64,000 nucleotides of DNA, taken from contig AP031355.1 of the NCBI GenBank assembly GCA_037833965.1, positions 6,845,501-6,909,500 of the forward strand, written 5' to 3'. Each line of letters starts with the position of its first letter. The first letter of the stretch is position 1. Positions 11,651-24,326 of the stretch are shown in pieces. The position numbers and the translations under genes are program-made. This DNA comes from Marchantia polymorpha subsp. ruderalis (lineage: Eukaryota > Streptophyta > Marchantiopsida > Marchantiales > Marchantiaceae). The notes under the pieces are model-generated. The model was given only the letters and a program-made list of their open reading frames with translations, made no database searches and had not been told where the DNA came from.

Positions 11651-13693
11651 ACCAGCGCTAATCATCCCAGAGAACTACCAGTAGAAATGTCGGATAAAAA
11701 AAGTAAAATCACGAGCTTGAAAACTTAGCATGCTCTCCTGCAAAGCGAGCATATTATTTATCTTTCCGATGGATCTACAAAACAAGAGCGAAGGAGGAGT
11801 GCACAAGGAAATGGACAAAAATGGAAAGAGCACGGGGAGTCCTGCTTGCCTGATTTGGACACACGGGGGGCGGGGGAAGCCCATCCATCGTACATACAGT
11901 AGAGGGTCGTCGTCGTCGAGTGAGGACATTAGAGCCGAGGACAAAACTGGAGGTGCATCATTAATGCGCTGGCGAGCTCGAGCGGGACACGGCGATAGAT
12001 GAACAGAGGGAGGTTTTCTTCTTCCGGCACAGTCCATCCATTGGAAGGAGGAGGAGGAAGACGAGGAGCAAAAGAAGAACGAAATGCAAGTTTGAATTCT
12101 GGAGCAGGCCGATTCACGCGCCGAGACCAGCCCCGCTGCCGAGTGTCGTCGTCGTCCTTCCGCTCGACGTGAGGACGAATTTTGGTGTTCGTTGGAGCTT
12201 CGTCGACGTTGCCCGAGCGCCCGAATCGGCAGTTTGCGAATTTCTCCACCGTCGCCTCGCTTTGTTCTTCGACCTTCTGTCGGGGCCTGGGCGTGTGCGA
12301 TGGCCGTGGGCGAAATGGCGTGCATTTTTCGCGGGCGATTGTGCTGAAAAACCTGTATTTTTGGCCCGCTTCTGGTGTTTCACAGGTATTTTCTCCAGAA
12401 ACTCACCGAGTGAACTCCCTTACAGTTGCACAGGATTACAGTCGTCGTCATCCTCGTTGTGGGGACCCTGTTTTCAGTGAGCTTCATGTTACTTGTCCTT
12501 CTACTTCCAATTTCAAGAAGTGGAACAGTCACGATTTTTTATCCACCTTCGACACTGAAAAGAAGTTTCGACCTGACGTTTAGGGATGGCCTTTTTGAAC
12601 TAGCTCAGCCTGTCTCCGAGGTCTAGGTCGACCTGCCTTCATGATTTTATCCTCGAAAATTGATGTCATCGGAGCATGTGACTTTTGTGTTTTGCAAGCG
12701 CAAGCTGCAATACAGGAAATATCTGCGTGATGCACTTGCAACTGAAGTGCACGAACTCTCTTAGGTCGCTATATATTTATCGTGTCGATGTCTTCTTGAT
12801 TGTCTACAAGACTGTTTTTTATTTTACGGACCTCGGTTGCACTCTTGAACTTGCAGCACAAAATATGACGGTAGAAACCTTTTGACTGGAAGCATATTGC
12901 GAAGGCAATCTTGAGGAAAATTACTGAACAGTGGTTTGTGTTCGATTAGTAGTACTGGTCATCACAACTTGAATGCAAAGAAGCAGTCTGTAGCTGCAGT
13001 TGTTTGTTGTATCGTGCATATATATGCTGTCATAAGTGCTCATGTTGGTTTCGTGCTGACTTCAACCGGAATGGTGTATGCAGCCAATATCAGTGACACT
13101 AGCGAAGGTGTGGGAAGAAACTTCTTGATTGTATCAGGAAACAGTAGGCAGATTTTTCTCTGGAGGATTGTGTAGTGCTGTGGTTGGGCATCGGAGGGGT
13201 TCCTGTAATCTAGATGAGTGGAAAAATATCACTTGTACCCGGGAAGATTCTGGATGGTGGACATTGCTCTCTCAACAGGTTATATTTGGAACTTTACTTA
13301 AAGATATGAACTATGCCCAGTGCCGGCAAAGAGTTCGGCTGGCTGGAAATTGGAAGTACGGAAGTTTGTTAAGCAGATTTGACAGCGGGTGAACAGCGAA
13401 GTTCCAAAGAGGGATGCGACGAGGGATCCTTGGGTTCATCTGCTCCTCAACAACTCTGCAAGGAGAAGTGGAACCGATCGTTTTAGCCTATTTGGGTCTC
13501 GATGGATTTTAAGTGGCATCAGCTCTATTAGTTTGGCTTGATTCAGTTTGCAGTATTTAGAAGGAAGGAATCTTTGAGCTGTTAGGTGAATGTGCTCGTG
13601 GAAGCTGAGACGGAGCTTGAGGGAACTTTTTCTGTGAAAACTGGACTAGTTCTACGAGCTAAGGTTCGAAGCTGAAGATACAAAGCTGCTGCA
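11650..13693 (+). promoter_or_regulatory. probable promoter and 5' leader of the cohesin gene
   Basis: A sharp switch from AT-rich DNA to GC-richer, CpG-containing DNA occurs near 11.8-12.4 kb, just upstream of the RAD21 start at 13694. Overlapping short plus-strand frames beginning at 12169 and 12182 could be upstream ORFs, but they resemble nothing known. A minus-strand frame (11675-12325) is rich in Arg and Ser and looks like a by-product of composition. The start of transcription and any leader intron cannot be fixed from sequence alone. Confidence 0.35.
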
Positions 13694-16600
13694 ATGTTTT
13701 ATTCTCAGTTCATCCTTGCCAAAAAAGGTCCATTAGGGACAATATGGATTGCGGCGCATTTGGAGCGGAAGCTCCGCAAGAACCAAGTCACAGAAACGAA
13801 TATCAGTGTCTCTGTCGGTAAGCTCCTAAGTTCGTTTACCTGGCTGATTTTTTTCTTAGATGCTCAATGGAAATGATGGTCTCTGGGCAACGTGGGAAGC
13901 ATATGTTGAGAATTGGTGTGCTGTGCAACAGTTTGAAACTTCTACACTGGTGTTTGCCATCTGTTCTTTGTATTCCGTGTTTATTTAAAAGTTTTTGGCT
14001 CTGATCACTTCAAAATGAAGAGCTTTGTTCATACGAAGCGATTGTTAAATGCAACATTATCTGTGGCGAACTCAAATTGAGAATGTACAGAGTGAAGCTT
14101 TGGAGGCAACATCCTACTCCTTGATGTGTAAGTCGTGGTGTATTAGCAACCAACTTCAAGCGTCAAACAAGACAGCATAGGGATTAATCTTCTAGGAGTG
14201 TAGCTTTCTTGCCATGCCTGACCCCATGGATGTACTAAAAGAATGTCGGTAGCACCCGCTGAGGCCGTAGCTGCGACTGAAAAACCACCTGGATAAACTT
14301 CGCTGGAGATGATTAGGAGATGATTAGGACGACACAATAGAGCACATCTGTCTTTCAATCAATGATATGATTTGACGGTTTATATGTGATGGATGTTTCC
14401 GACACACTCTAAAATGTAACCTCAGCTCATGGAAATGGCGAAGGAGTGTTTGTAAGACTGAAGTCTAATTTTTACATGTGCTACTTTTTGGTCCACCGAT
14501 GGTGGTTCTTACGTCAGTTCACACACCGCTATTGCTACGCTACGATATATTTTTGTCATTCGCGGGTCCTGTTTGGTATCCTGGAGATTTATCCCAATCT
14601 CGCTTAACTGCAATCATGTCTCGCATGGGAAGCACACAAACTAATCTGTCTATTCAGTATTCAGTAAACTATTCCGTAAAAAATAGATCTAGGTTTACGT
14701 TTATCAAATCTCTGAGTCGTGTGACTTCTTGGCATTCAGCTATACGTCGTGGCAACTAGCCGCGGACCATATCACCCTTGGAATCTAAACCTAGATCTAT
14801 TGTAACTTATATCCGTTTTTTTCCTCCTCTACTCACCACGTTATGCACCTCTGATTCTTATCACTCATAATTGCATGCTATAATTTTCCTCGCAACTTGG
14901 GATGCTCTCCCTGTCTAGGATCGCCTGCCTTTAAATCGCCCTGAGATATGTCATGCTCATCTAAAGCCCTTCTGATTTATCTCAATGTATGACTTGCACA
15001 AGTGCTTTGCTCTATAAGGTGTGCATAATCACGCTTCCTTGCACTTACTAATATGTTTGTTATATGCTCGCCTCATGTCTGCTTACGGTATATCTGTTCG
15101 CTGGCCAACGGCGCATGTGTTTGTAGGCTTGTTATGTGCTTGTCTTCTCTCTCTATATTGTATATTTCAACGCTTGTCAACGGGGCGTGTACTCTATGGC
15201 TGCCATGTGCTTGTTACATGCTTATCTTAACTATCAGTACTGTCTTTTCTTGTAACTTTGTGATGCTTACAAGGTCAACCCTTGGTGTCATTAGTTTGAT
15301 AGCTTTTTGGCCCATTCCTGTACTTTGATTGGCTTTTTTACCAGGAGAAGATGTAGGCTTTGTATTCTATCTTGTTTGAAAGTTGTGATCATAATTTGGG
15401 ATGTGGGACGAGTAATTCTTACCTTCAACGTTATCTTCGATTATATTCATCCCATAATCATTTCGAGGCGTTTGTTATCCTTTCATATTGATGATTTTTG
15501 TATGTATGTGGGCGTTTTGACAGATTCAATTTTGTTCCCAGAAGTTCCCATTGCTTTACGATTGTCAGGGCATCTGCTTCTGGGAGTTGTGCGAATCTAT
15601 TCTCGGAAAGTGAATTATCTCTTTCACGATTGTAGCGAGGCTTTAGTGAAAATCAAACAGGCATTTCATGCGGGAGCGGTTGATCTTCCGCCTGAGGCTG
15701 CAACAGCACCTTTTCACTCAATCACTCTCCCAGAAACATTTGACTTGGATGAGTTCGAACCTCTCCCGGACAGAGAGATGCACTTGCTTCACTCTAATGG
15801 GTATTTCTCTTGATTTTTATCATCAAACAAATGCTTTGCTTTGAAACTTTCGCCACCACCACTTTGCGAACAACATTTAGTTAGCTTCGGGTGGTCGTAG
15901 TCTCGGTGAAAGTTACCTTTAAGAAACTCTAGAATTCGAGAAGGATGATTTAGCAACATTCCAACTGACAAATGTTTTATTGGAGTTATACTCAGAGCGG
16001 TTGATCATCACGTGACCACCCGTGAGCAGATTACTTTGCAAGATCCATTGGAGGATAGTAGCTACTTGGAATCGCAGTTCGGTCTGGATGGTAATAAATG
16101 CGATACTTAGAAATCCATATCTGTTTCCTTGCTTTCCATACATATTTTCTTCGGCATGCACGAATCTGTTTCATAACTAGTAGTTCTTTCCGTATCGTTA
16201 GTTACACTATGTTTGGGTGATGGTCTCCCAAGGAACAAGAAGTGGATCATATTCCCCTAATGGAGGATTGTGCTCATGTTGCTATGATGTGCAGAAAGGT
16301 TTCCAGAAGGTGATGTTCCACGAATGGGCATAGATTTTGACGAGGTAAATATTCAAACTCTTTGTTCAGCCCAAACATATATTTTGAACTATCAGTTGTC
16401 CACCGCAACTATAAATAAGAAGGATTGAGACTGCAATGCTTCTTTAATATTTCTGCATGATTGTATCTCGCATTCAAATGTGAGAGAATTCTCCCCATCT
16501 TTACTGTATGACCAAATCCTGACCCCTACAGAAGTGCGAATTGGATGAATATTCTTCGGTCGATTTTAGGCCACAGTAGTCCATTTATAGCAGATGTTTA

Positions 16601-19600
16601 CGATCAAGATTGGTTCTGATCATACTTTGTGATTACAGGACTTACTAGACAAACCCTCTAGGGAGGCAAGTCCAGATGCTGTGACTTTACAAGAAGAGTA
16701 AGCTCTTGTAAATCAACTCTATGTTTTAAACTTGTTTAGCTCTTTTGGACTGTAGACATTTACTCCTATTGTGTCAATTTTCCCTCTTGGGAAGTTGAGT
16801 CTACATGAGATGATGTTATTCTTGGGCTTTCCATTTGCCAGTAGTACTAAACACGTCGTCTTATTTGCAATATTCAGTCCAGTGTATCACCAAGTCAGTC
16901 GTTGACCGGTATTTATGTACTCTTGGCAGTGAGGTTTTACGGGTAAATATGGGGGACGGCATGGACTATGACGAAATGGATAGGATGGAGCCCATGGACG
17001 TGGACGATGATCATCATGAACCTGGTACACCTGCGCTCGGTATGGACATGGATTTGGATTATCAACCCGAGGCAGAAGGTATTGAGGATGGTGATTTGAA
17101 CAGAAGTCCTGGTATGATTGAGGATTTGGAGCGTGATCGCCATTCTGAAGAGATCGAACACGACAATTTTGAGCTTGAGTTGAACAAACCAGATCAGTTA
17201 GAACCTGCTACGCCTGGAACACTTGAAACTGAAGAGGACGAAGGGAAGGGAGTGTTTGTCGAGGAGGCAGATAAAGAAGAGAAGGTGGACGAGGAAGAGA
17301 CTGCGGAGAAGCCAGGAATTGATGACCATGTTCAGAAGGCGGACGAAGAAGAGCCCTCCTTCGAGAAAGAGGAAGTAGACAAACAGGAGGTGGTCGAGGA
17401 CGAGAGGGCTGGTTTAGAAGTTGAGCGGGAGACTTCTCTGGAGAGAGAGAGAGAGGCAGAGCTACTGGGAGAAGGAGTGGGAGAAGGAGAAAGGCAAGGA
17501 GAAGCAGAGGGAGAGGTAGAAGTAGAGGGTGAGGTCGAAGGAGACGTGGAGGGCGAGGGTGAGGGTGAAAGATTAGGAGGGTTACCCAGAGAAGATGATG
17601 GTAAGCTTGATGTGGACTATAGTCCCGAGATGATCACTGCTGAGGAGGATGGCAAGGTGGATGATGAGAACAAACAAGAGGTGCCGGAATACGAGACAGT
17701 TATGTCCGCAGTTGAGGTTCCAAACCAGGAACCTGATGTGTTTGATCTTGACCAGGATATGGAGAGGGAAATGCCATTCAAAGACCAAGATGTGTTTGTA
17801 GAAGATAAGGACCCAATGTTAGTAGAAGACAGAGAGGCTGTTATGCAATTGGACGACCCAATATTAGGAGCAGGGGAACCTGTCTCTCCTGTGAACTCTC
17901 CAGCCATGCCGATGTTCAACCCAGATGCTCTTCCGGGGGATGACGACGTGCTAGCCTCACTGCTAGGTACGTTGTGGATTACTGCTGAATAGCTTTGGAT
18001 GTGAGGAAGTCCATCACTTTGTCGAGTGCCATATCAGAAGATACGAAGTCTTGCTATGTCATTTAGTAACCAGATTTTTTATCTTCAGAATTTGGATTGG
18101 TGATTTTTATTGTCCTTAACCTTAATCTTCAATAGTGTCATATTTTCTTCGCAAAATCGCTGTTCAGTTCAGTAATCTAAGGAAACATGGAGATGGCAAG
18201 CTCATCAGAATCGGAAGAAAGATAATTTACTATCATTGACTTAAAACATGGGACGAAAAGTCTCCTTATGCAAATGAAAGGAGCTATAGTATCTCGTATT
18301 GAACATATTAAGTGCTCGTATTGCATTGACAGGTAGGGGTACTCCTGCACTGAAGTTGATACCTACCCCTAGCGAGACTGTTGCTGTGCCTAAACCTCGT
18401 CGAAAGCAGGGGCAAAGGAAAAGGAAGATTGTGATGGACATGACTACAATCCTACCTGCAGAGTGAGTCCACATTCACTGCAAAGATATCATCAGTAGTT
18501 TTTGAGGGTCATGCACAGGTTCATAGTATGTGTGTGGATTCGCCTTCTTTCCTCATTTTCGACTGGTTAGCTGTGATCAGTGGACTACATTCTTGGATAA
18601 TCGGATGGATGGATGAATGAATCTATGGGATACTTGACGTGGAGAATAGGTTCTAATTGATGCTGTGTGTTTTTTAGTGTGATGCGGGAACAGCTCATGA
18701 ATACTGATGACATACGTAGAGTTCGGAGAAAGGCTCCATGTACTAGACAGGAGCTCTGGAGTGTCCAAAAAGATACTTTGGGTCAGCAGATCTTTTGTGA
18801 ACATTCTGTACCCGGTACTTCTTTATCTAACCTTTTCGGTTGATGGTATTAAATATCTCGATTTGTTGGTTTTCTACCGTTAGAGTTGCGATTCTTATAT
18901 AATATATTCGTCTTTCTAAGAGAATATATTTTCCACTCAATATTTCCAACTTGGTTGCTGGCAATTAGATCCGCAGTTATTGCCCGTGACTACATTTCTT
19001 TTCCATCTTGTAAAGAATGTTCATGAGTTGTTCCTGGTGTACTGGCTATGAGTGGCAAATACTGATGGGTACAGTATTAACTGCTCCGCCCGGATGCCAC
19101 ATTCCTCATTGATCGAAAGTCGAAGATCGAGGATGTTGACATGCATACAGGCGTGAACTTTTCCGCCTCTACAGAGTACAGAAAAGAAAATTATCATAAG
19201 AGGCTGCGCTTAACACAAACTATGATCGGACCATTTTGTGAAAGTATTTGATGCGAGTTCATTTTGGTGATAAGATCTCAGCCCTGCCCGATGCCGGATA
19301 TTGTACACAGTTATTATAAGATATAGGTAGTAAGAGATCATCGAGTCCAATCACACGAGTATTACGTCTGAGATCCACACTAGATTGTGCTGTGGGAACG
19401 TGTATTCAACATTCTGAACTTGCTTTTGTTACCTTTGATCTTGAATTTTATATCCTTTGAGAAGAGAAACAATGACGAAAGTTAGAGAGGATCTGGGAGG
19501 TTTTCCGAGGCTAGCACACCTTCTCTCTCTTTTCAGTCCTACTATCGAGGTTCCTTACCACTATCATATATGTGTGCGAACAAGTTAATTCATGTGTTCT

Positions 19601-22323
19601 TACTAATGTGTTATTCTTTTACTTCGTAGGTCTTTGTGGCGATCTGCGGATATTATTTCAGCGAGTATATGTTGCCGGTGAAGCCGATTTACCATTGGCT
19701 GACGATGGTCAAGCCGAACCATCTGTTAGTGAAGCAGCTCCTGAACAGCAAGAGGCATTTCCTCTTGATGACGCTGCGGGAGAAATGCAGGTGGATGCCG
19801 AAGTGGCCGAAGTGGCTGAGGCTCATGTTGAGCTAGTTATAGAGGATCAAGTGTTGCAAGTATCTCCTAATGAGCGGCTCGAAAAGGGTGCGTCCAGTAT
19901 GCTCCTTCAGCTTCACATGTGTCTACTCATTTTCTGTCTTTCAACAAAGCATAACGTATGTATTTCACTAATATGATGGGCTGTGGATGCACGAGGAAAG
20001 CCTTCCAAGTTTGCTAACTTTGTTGAATCGCTGAATTTACCTGCCCTATGTTTACGTGTTGTTGAGTCGATGAACTTGTGGATTTTCATTGAGTTCATTT
20101 TAGCTGGCCGGGCTGAATCTGAACTTCTCTTGCTCTCTTAATTTGTTATGTGGTTGTTCAGAAGCAGATGCGGCGCCCGTAGAAGTAATGGCAAATGAGG
20201 CTCCTCGAGAACCAGACGAATCTCAAAGTTTGGATGATGGCCAAGATGCAGGAAAGGCGTTGCCGCCTATTCAGTACGATGAAGCATCTCCTGTAGACGG
20301 TGCCGTAGCTGAGGCTGTAGAAGCGGAGACAACAGATGCCTACCGCACTCCAGCTGGTGGGTGTTTTTTGGAAACAAATGCTAAACTCATCATTTTCATT
20401 TTCTTTTGGGTGGAACATTTCCTCTTCTGTTTTAGTAAACAAGAATGGATTACAGTTGAGGCGGATAACCGAAATGTGCAAATTGCACTTCACATTTAAA
20501 GCAAACCCCACCATTTGAATTTAGGAAGAATTGCAGTCCTGGGTATTATCTCGTTATAGGTCGAAGGCCTTGCACTTCATGATCTGTCTAGGTGGTGGGA
20601 GTTACAGACAGGAAAATGTCCATGAGACTATAGGAGACCAATTCGAGTAGCATTGCCAAGTCATGATTACGATGAGATTAAAACATGGTCGTGCTTGCAG
20701 AAATTGTTAACGAGGATGGGGCCCAATTCTCGACATTAGAGGTATCGATTGAGGAAAAATCTCCCAAAAGTCCTACTACAGAAGAACCTTTGCTTGGGCT
20801 GGAGCAGGAAGTAGTTGAAGAGAGGGAGGAGGTTCCGTCCGTGAATAAGGAAGTTGATGGGGACAGTATCACAGCACCTGCCACCGAGGTTGTCGTTGTA
20901 GTTGATGCTGAGACTGAGGCTGAGGCTGAGCTTGATGTCGAGCCCATCCAGCCTGAGGTTGAGGCTGCTGGTCCTGCTGAGCCTGAGCCTGAGCCTGAGG
21001 TGGAGGTTGACCCTGTGCAAGTTGCTGAGATTGTGAATGAGGACGTTCCTGAGGTTATTATGGAAGAAATGCTCGAGCCTATCCCTGAGATGCTGCCTAT
21101 GAATATTGCCGAAGACAGCAACGTAGATGAGCAGAAGAGCCTCGAAGGAGAGTTTGTTGGTACAAAGACAGATGATCCAGAAGTTGCTTCACCTCCTATT
21201 CAAGTCGAAGAAGCTAAGACTCCTGAAGAACAGCCTCCTGTTGAAGTGAGTGTGCATGTCTTTGTGTATCTTTCTATCTGTTGAAATCCTTGCGATGACA
21301 TCCAGGAGACTCATAGTTATCAAATCGACTAGGCTGACCAGTGTTGTATCGTCTGAAGTCTTGTAGGCAATATTTTAACCTGTTTTTGTTTGCTGTTACA
21401 CGCAGGAGCTCGGTTTTCTCGCTGACTCCAGAGATACTGGTACACATCATCTCTTCTTTCAACTGATTCTTTTCATGCAAGTTCGTTACTGCATTTGTAA
21501 AGGTGCACGATTTTAAGTATGTGCGACTAGAATGTTGGAATCCAATTTTAAGCTTTTTGCATGGTCAATTTTAGTTTGATACATGTGGGTTTGGCACGTT
21601 TGTAGTATTTCTGGCGGCGGATGACGATGATTTATGTGAAGAGGCTGAGGATTTCCAAGATGGCAACGACTACGGACAAAAAGAAACTTTAGTCCAGGAC
21701 AATAGCGGTTGGTCAGCAAGAACGAGGTCCATTGCCGCTCCTCAATGCCCTTTTTTTTTTTTTTCTCGTTGTACGTTAATGCCTGCTTTGCTTGATTACT
21801 CGTGATCTGTGCACTCCTTTTGGTATTTTTCAGCGTAAAGCTTACCTTCCTGACTCATCGATGCAGGGCTGTCGGACATTATTTGAGATCAACATTAGAG
21901 AGCAAAGATGCACACATGAAAAAGAGGGAAGAAGAGGGAATTCCAAAACTTGGACTTGATCAAATATTGGTTGGAAAGTCCAGGAAAGAAGCCGCTCGAA
22001 TGTTTTTCGAAACATTGGTATATGTTCATGGCCCTCCTTATCACAAACTATTTCTCAAATTTTTCAAGTGGATGATTAGTGTTGCTAAAGTTTCTTCTGA
22101 CTCTTCTAAGTCTCATATTTACCGATGCTTCGATGACAGACTTCCAAATGGGGTAGTTTAGAAGCCCAAGTCGGGATTGAAAATGGGATATAGGTCGGAA
22201 TCTTAAGCTTGATTTGTTATGCAGGTTTTGAAGACGAAGGACTACATTCATGTTGAACAGGATGTCCCGTACGGTGACATCCAAATATCAGCACGACCTA
22301 AACTTCTGAAGGCGAACTTTTAG
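13694..22323 (+). CDS. RAD21: cohesin kleisin subunit RAD21/SCC1 (SYN-type)
   Basis: Kleisin that closes the cohesin ring between SMC3 (N-terminus) and SMC1 (C-terminus) and is cut by separase at anaphase. Fifteen exons join in phase: 13694-13817, 15524-15800, 15996-16090, 16295-16344, 16639-16697, 16930-17966, 18333-18462, 18678-18814, 19630-19887, 20162-20356, 20701-21245, 21406-21439, 21606-21726, 21867-22017, 22225-22323, giving about 1103 residues. The N-terminal domain starts [20 protein letters not shown] and continues in exons 2-3 with [16 protein letters not shown]. The C-terminal winged helix is in exons 13-15 ([12 protein letters not shown], then DVPYGDIQI). Exons 6-11 encode a long acidic, disordered middle, including Glu/Gly-rich repeats near 17.5 kb and a Pro-Glu-Val block near 20.9 kb. 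A basic [14 protein letters not shown] patch sits in exon 7. Two separase-like motifs occur (DLERDR near residue 267 and SLERER near 371). Length suits the SYN4/RAD21.3 group better than REC8; the exact paralogue is uncertain. Confidence 0.93.
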
Positions 22324-23195
22324 AAGTTGGCGGACGTGTTTTAGATGATCATAGACAGCATGTATTGTATTTAGGATAAAGATGAAAGTTATTATACTTA
22401 GGAGAGATCCCCTTAGCCATTTTATCAGGGATTGTAGTGATCCATCTTGTCACATGATCATTTGTCCACTTAGGAGTGGTCTGTTAGTGAAAGTTTGAAC
22501 GTAATTTCAGACGAAATTTGTAATTGTAACTGTTAAACATTCCATCTGTAAAGAATTATGTGTGATACGATGTCGCCAGGAGTGAGATTGTTTTCTTTTC
22601 CTTTTGTTTGAAAAGGTGCGCGGCAAGTAGCCGAAGGTAATGTCCAGGTGAAAGGTTCAGATGTTCCACATCAGATTTATGACCGTAGATCTGAATGATG
22701 TCCGCCATTAAGTGAAGCAAGTTTGGAGCCAGTGCTTGGTGAGGAATGCCCAACTCTGCTGGGATGCATTGATTTGTCAATCATTGCATTATTTGGGTTT
22801 ATGATTAAGTGCGTGAGGAGTAGGTAATATACACTTCCTCGGATCCCCATTGTAATACGGATAGAGAGACAGACCAATAACGGCTGACCAATAACGACTA
22901 TACGAAAATTAAATGACCAACGTGAGTTTATTCAGCTAATTTTGAAGAGCTACTTAGATCAACTCTTGTGCCTCCCAAATAAATTCCCCGATTTTTGTAC
23001 GTGGAACAAGCACAGTTCAAGATTCACTTCGTTTTGAGTTTTGCTCGTATGAAATACCAAAATTTATATTTTCATAATTTCATACTAGAGAAGGGAAGTC
23101 ACTAGTGGAATTAAGTGCTGTATTTGCGAATATATTACAGAATAAAGGTTGCGTTCGGAATAAAAGACAGGACTGGTTTCTATGGTTATTATCGT

Positions 23196-23245
23196 CAGTC
23201 TACATTTCATGCTCGGGGGTCAGTCTACATTTCATGCTCGGGGGT
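23196..23245. repeat. 25-bp tandem duplication
   Basis: Two identical 25-bp copies abut at 23220/23221, each starting CAGTCTACAT and ending CGGGGGT. Confidence 0.95.
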
Positions 23246-23291
23246 AACCCTCGGCAACTTAAAAGGTAACCGGTGAAGTCATGGGTTTACC

Positions 23292-23353
23292 TGTATCCAA
23301 CCTTTTACGTTACACTTAGCACTGTATCCAACCTTTTACGTTACACTTAGCAC
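23292..23353. repeat. 31-bp tandem duplication
   Basis: Two identical 31-bp copies, 23292-23322 and 23323-23353, each starting TGTATCCAACC and ending CTTAGCAC. Confidence 0.95.
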
Positions 23354-23497
23354 TATGGTCTACCTTTACCTCTACCTCAGGGTAATTATCCGGTTACCCG
23401 CCAATTGGTGTGCGTAATGCGTAATACTCTATGACTTCCTCGGCTTTTGATCCCGTAGATTGAGTGAGGGCCTACTGTCAGTCCAGTCTTGAATTTT

Positions 23498-23603
23498 CAA
23501 ACTCACTTCCTAATCTCATCTCCCAATCATGTGCTTTTTTACCATTCCCGCAAACTCATTTCCTAATCTCATCTCCCAATCATATGCTTTTTTACCATTA
23601 CCG
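23498..23603. repeat. 53-bp tandem duplication
   Basis: Two 53-bp copies, 23498-23550 and 23551-23603, differ at only three sites. Both contain CTAATCTCATCTCCCAATCA. Confidence 0.95.
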
Positions 23604-23966
23604 CAAGATAATGTACAGCGATAATTCAAAGGAGGTTGATCTCTCCTGTGGGAATCACAAATGTGTGAGTAATGTATTTAGATGCTTGTTAACGTGATCA
23701 AACTAGGTCATGTAATCAACAGTCAAGAAAGAGCGAAAACTTTGATATGTTCTTGAATTCTCCTCCAAGTTCGAGCCTATCAACTCCACATCCGTGCTAT
23801 CCTTCTTACGGCACAAATCTTCCACTTCTCCCACTACTGCATCAACAACCTCTAACTTCATATGAGACCAAATTATTGCGGCTGGAATTTCAATTAGATA
23901 CAAGGAAACTACAAGACCGAAAACTAAAATTCGGTCAGTGTGATCGTCAAATTGCAGGCTGTCCGG

Positions 23967-24018
23967 CACTGTGGTTCTCATTGGCGATCCATCACTGTGG
24001 TTCTCATTGGCGATCCAT
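23967..24018. repeat. 26-bp tandem duplication
   Basis: Two identical copies, 23967-23992 and 23993-24018, each starting CACTGTGGTTC. Confidence 0.95.
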
Positions 24019-24284
24019 CACATCATGTCTGCGTAGGATGCTTCAGAATGCGATGAGAACTCACGAGAAAAAGGACGAGATCGATTCTTTAGAGCGATGA
24101 GAATGAATAGATCCATGATCATTTTTCGGCATAAGATCATGGTTCCTCGATGGATCATCTTCAAATGTGCACGACAGTAGAACTGAGGCCAAAACCGATG
24201 TGGTCAAACTACGTCCAGTCCAACGAACGTGGTAGATCGCGGTCTTCAACTCCGAAGAAGAGACTGATAGTGCGAACCAGCCAT

Positions 24285-24326
24285 CGATAACATAACGAGG
24301 GGACCCGATAACATAACGAGGGGACC
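24285..24326. repeat. 21-bp tandem duplication
   Basis: Two identical copies, 24285-24305 and 24306-24326, each starting CGATAACATAACG and ending GGGGACC. Confidence 0.95.

Noticed and set aside
11675-12325. 216-codon minus-strand frame upstream of RAD21
   Set aside because: Arg/Ser-rich, no recognisable domain, and explained by the local GC-rich composition.
17582-17919. Minus-strand frames opposite the acidic RAD21 exon
   Set aside because: Shadow frames of the real exon 6; no motif and no splice context.
20678-21121. 147-codon Ser/Thr/Gly-rich minus-strand frame
   Set aside because: It is the mirror of the acidic Pro-Glu-Val-rich exon 11 of RAD21, whose phase fits both neighbours.
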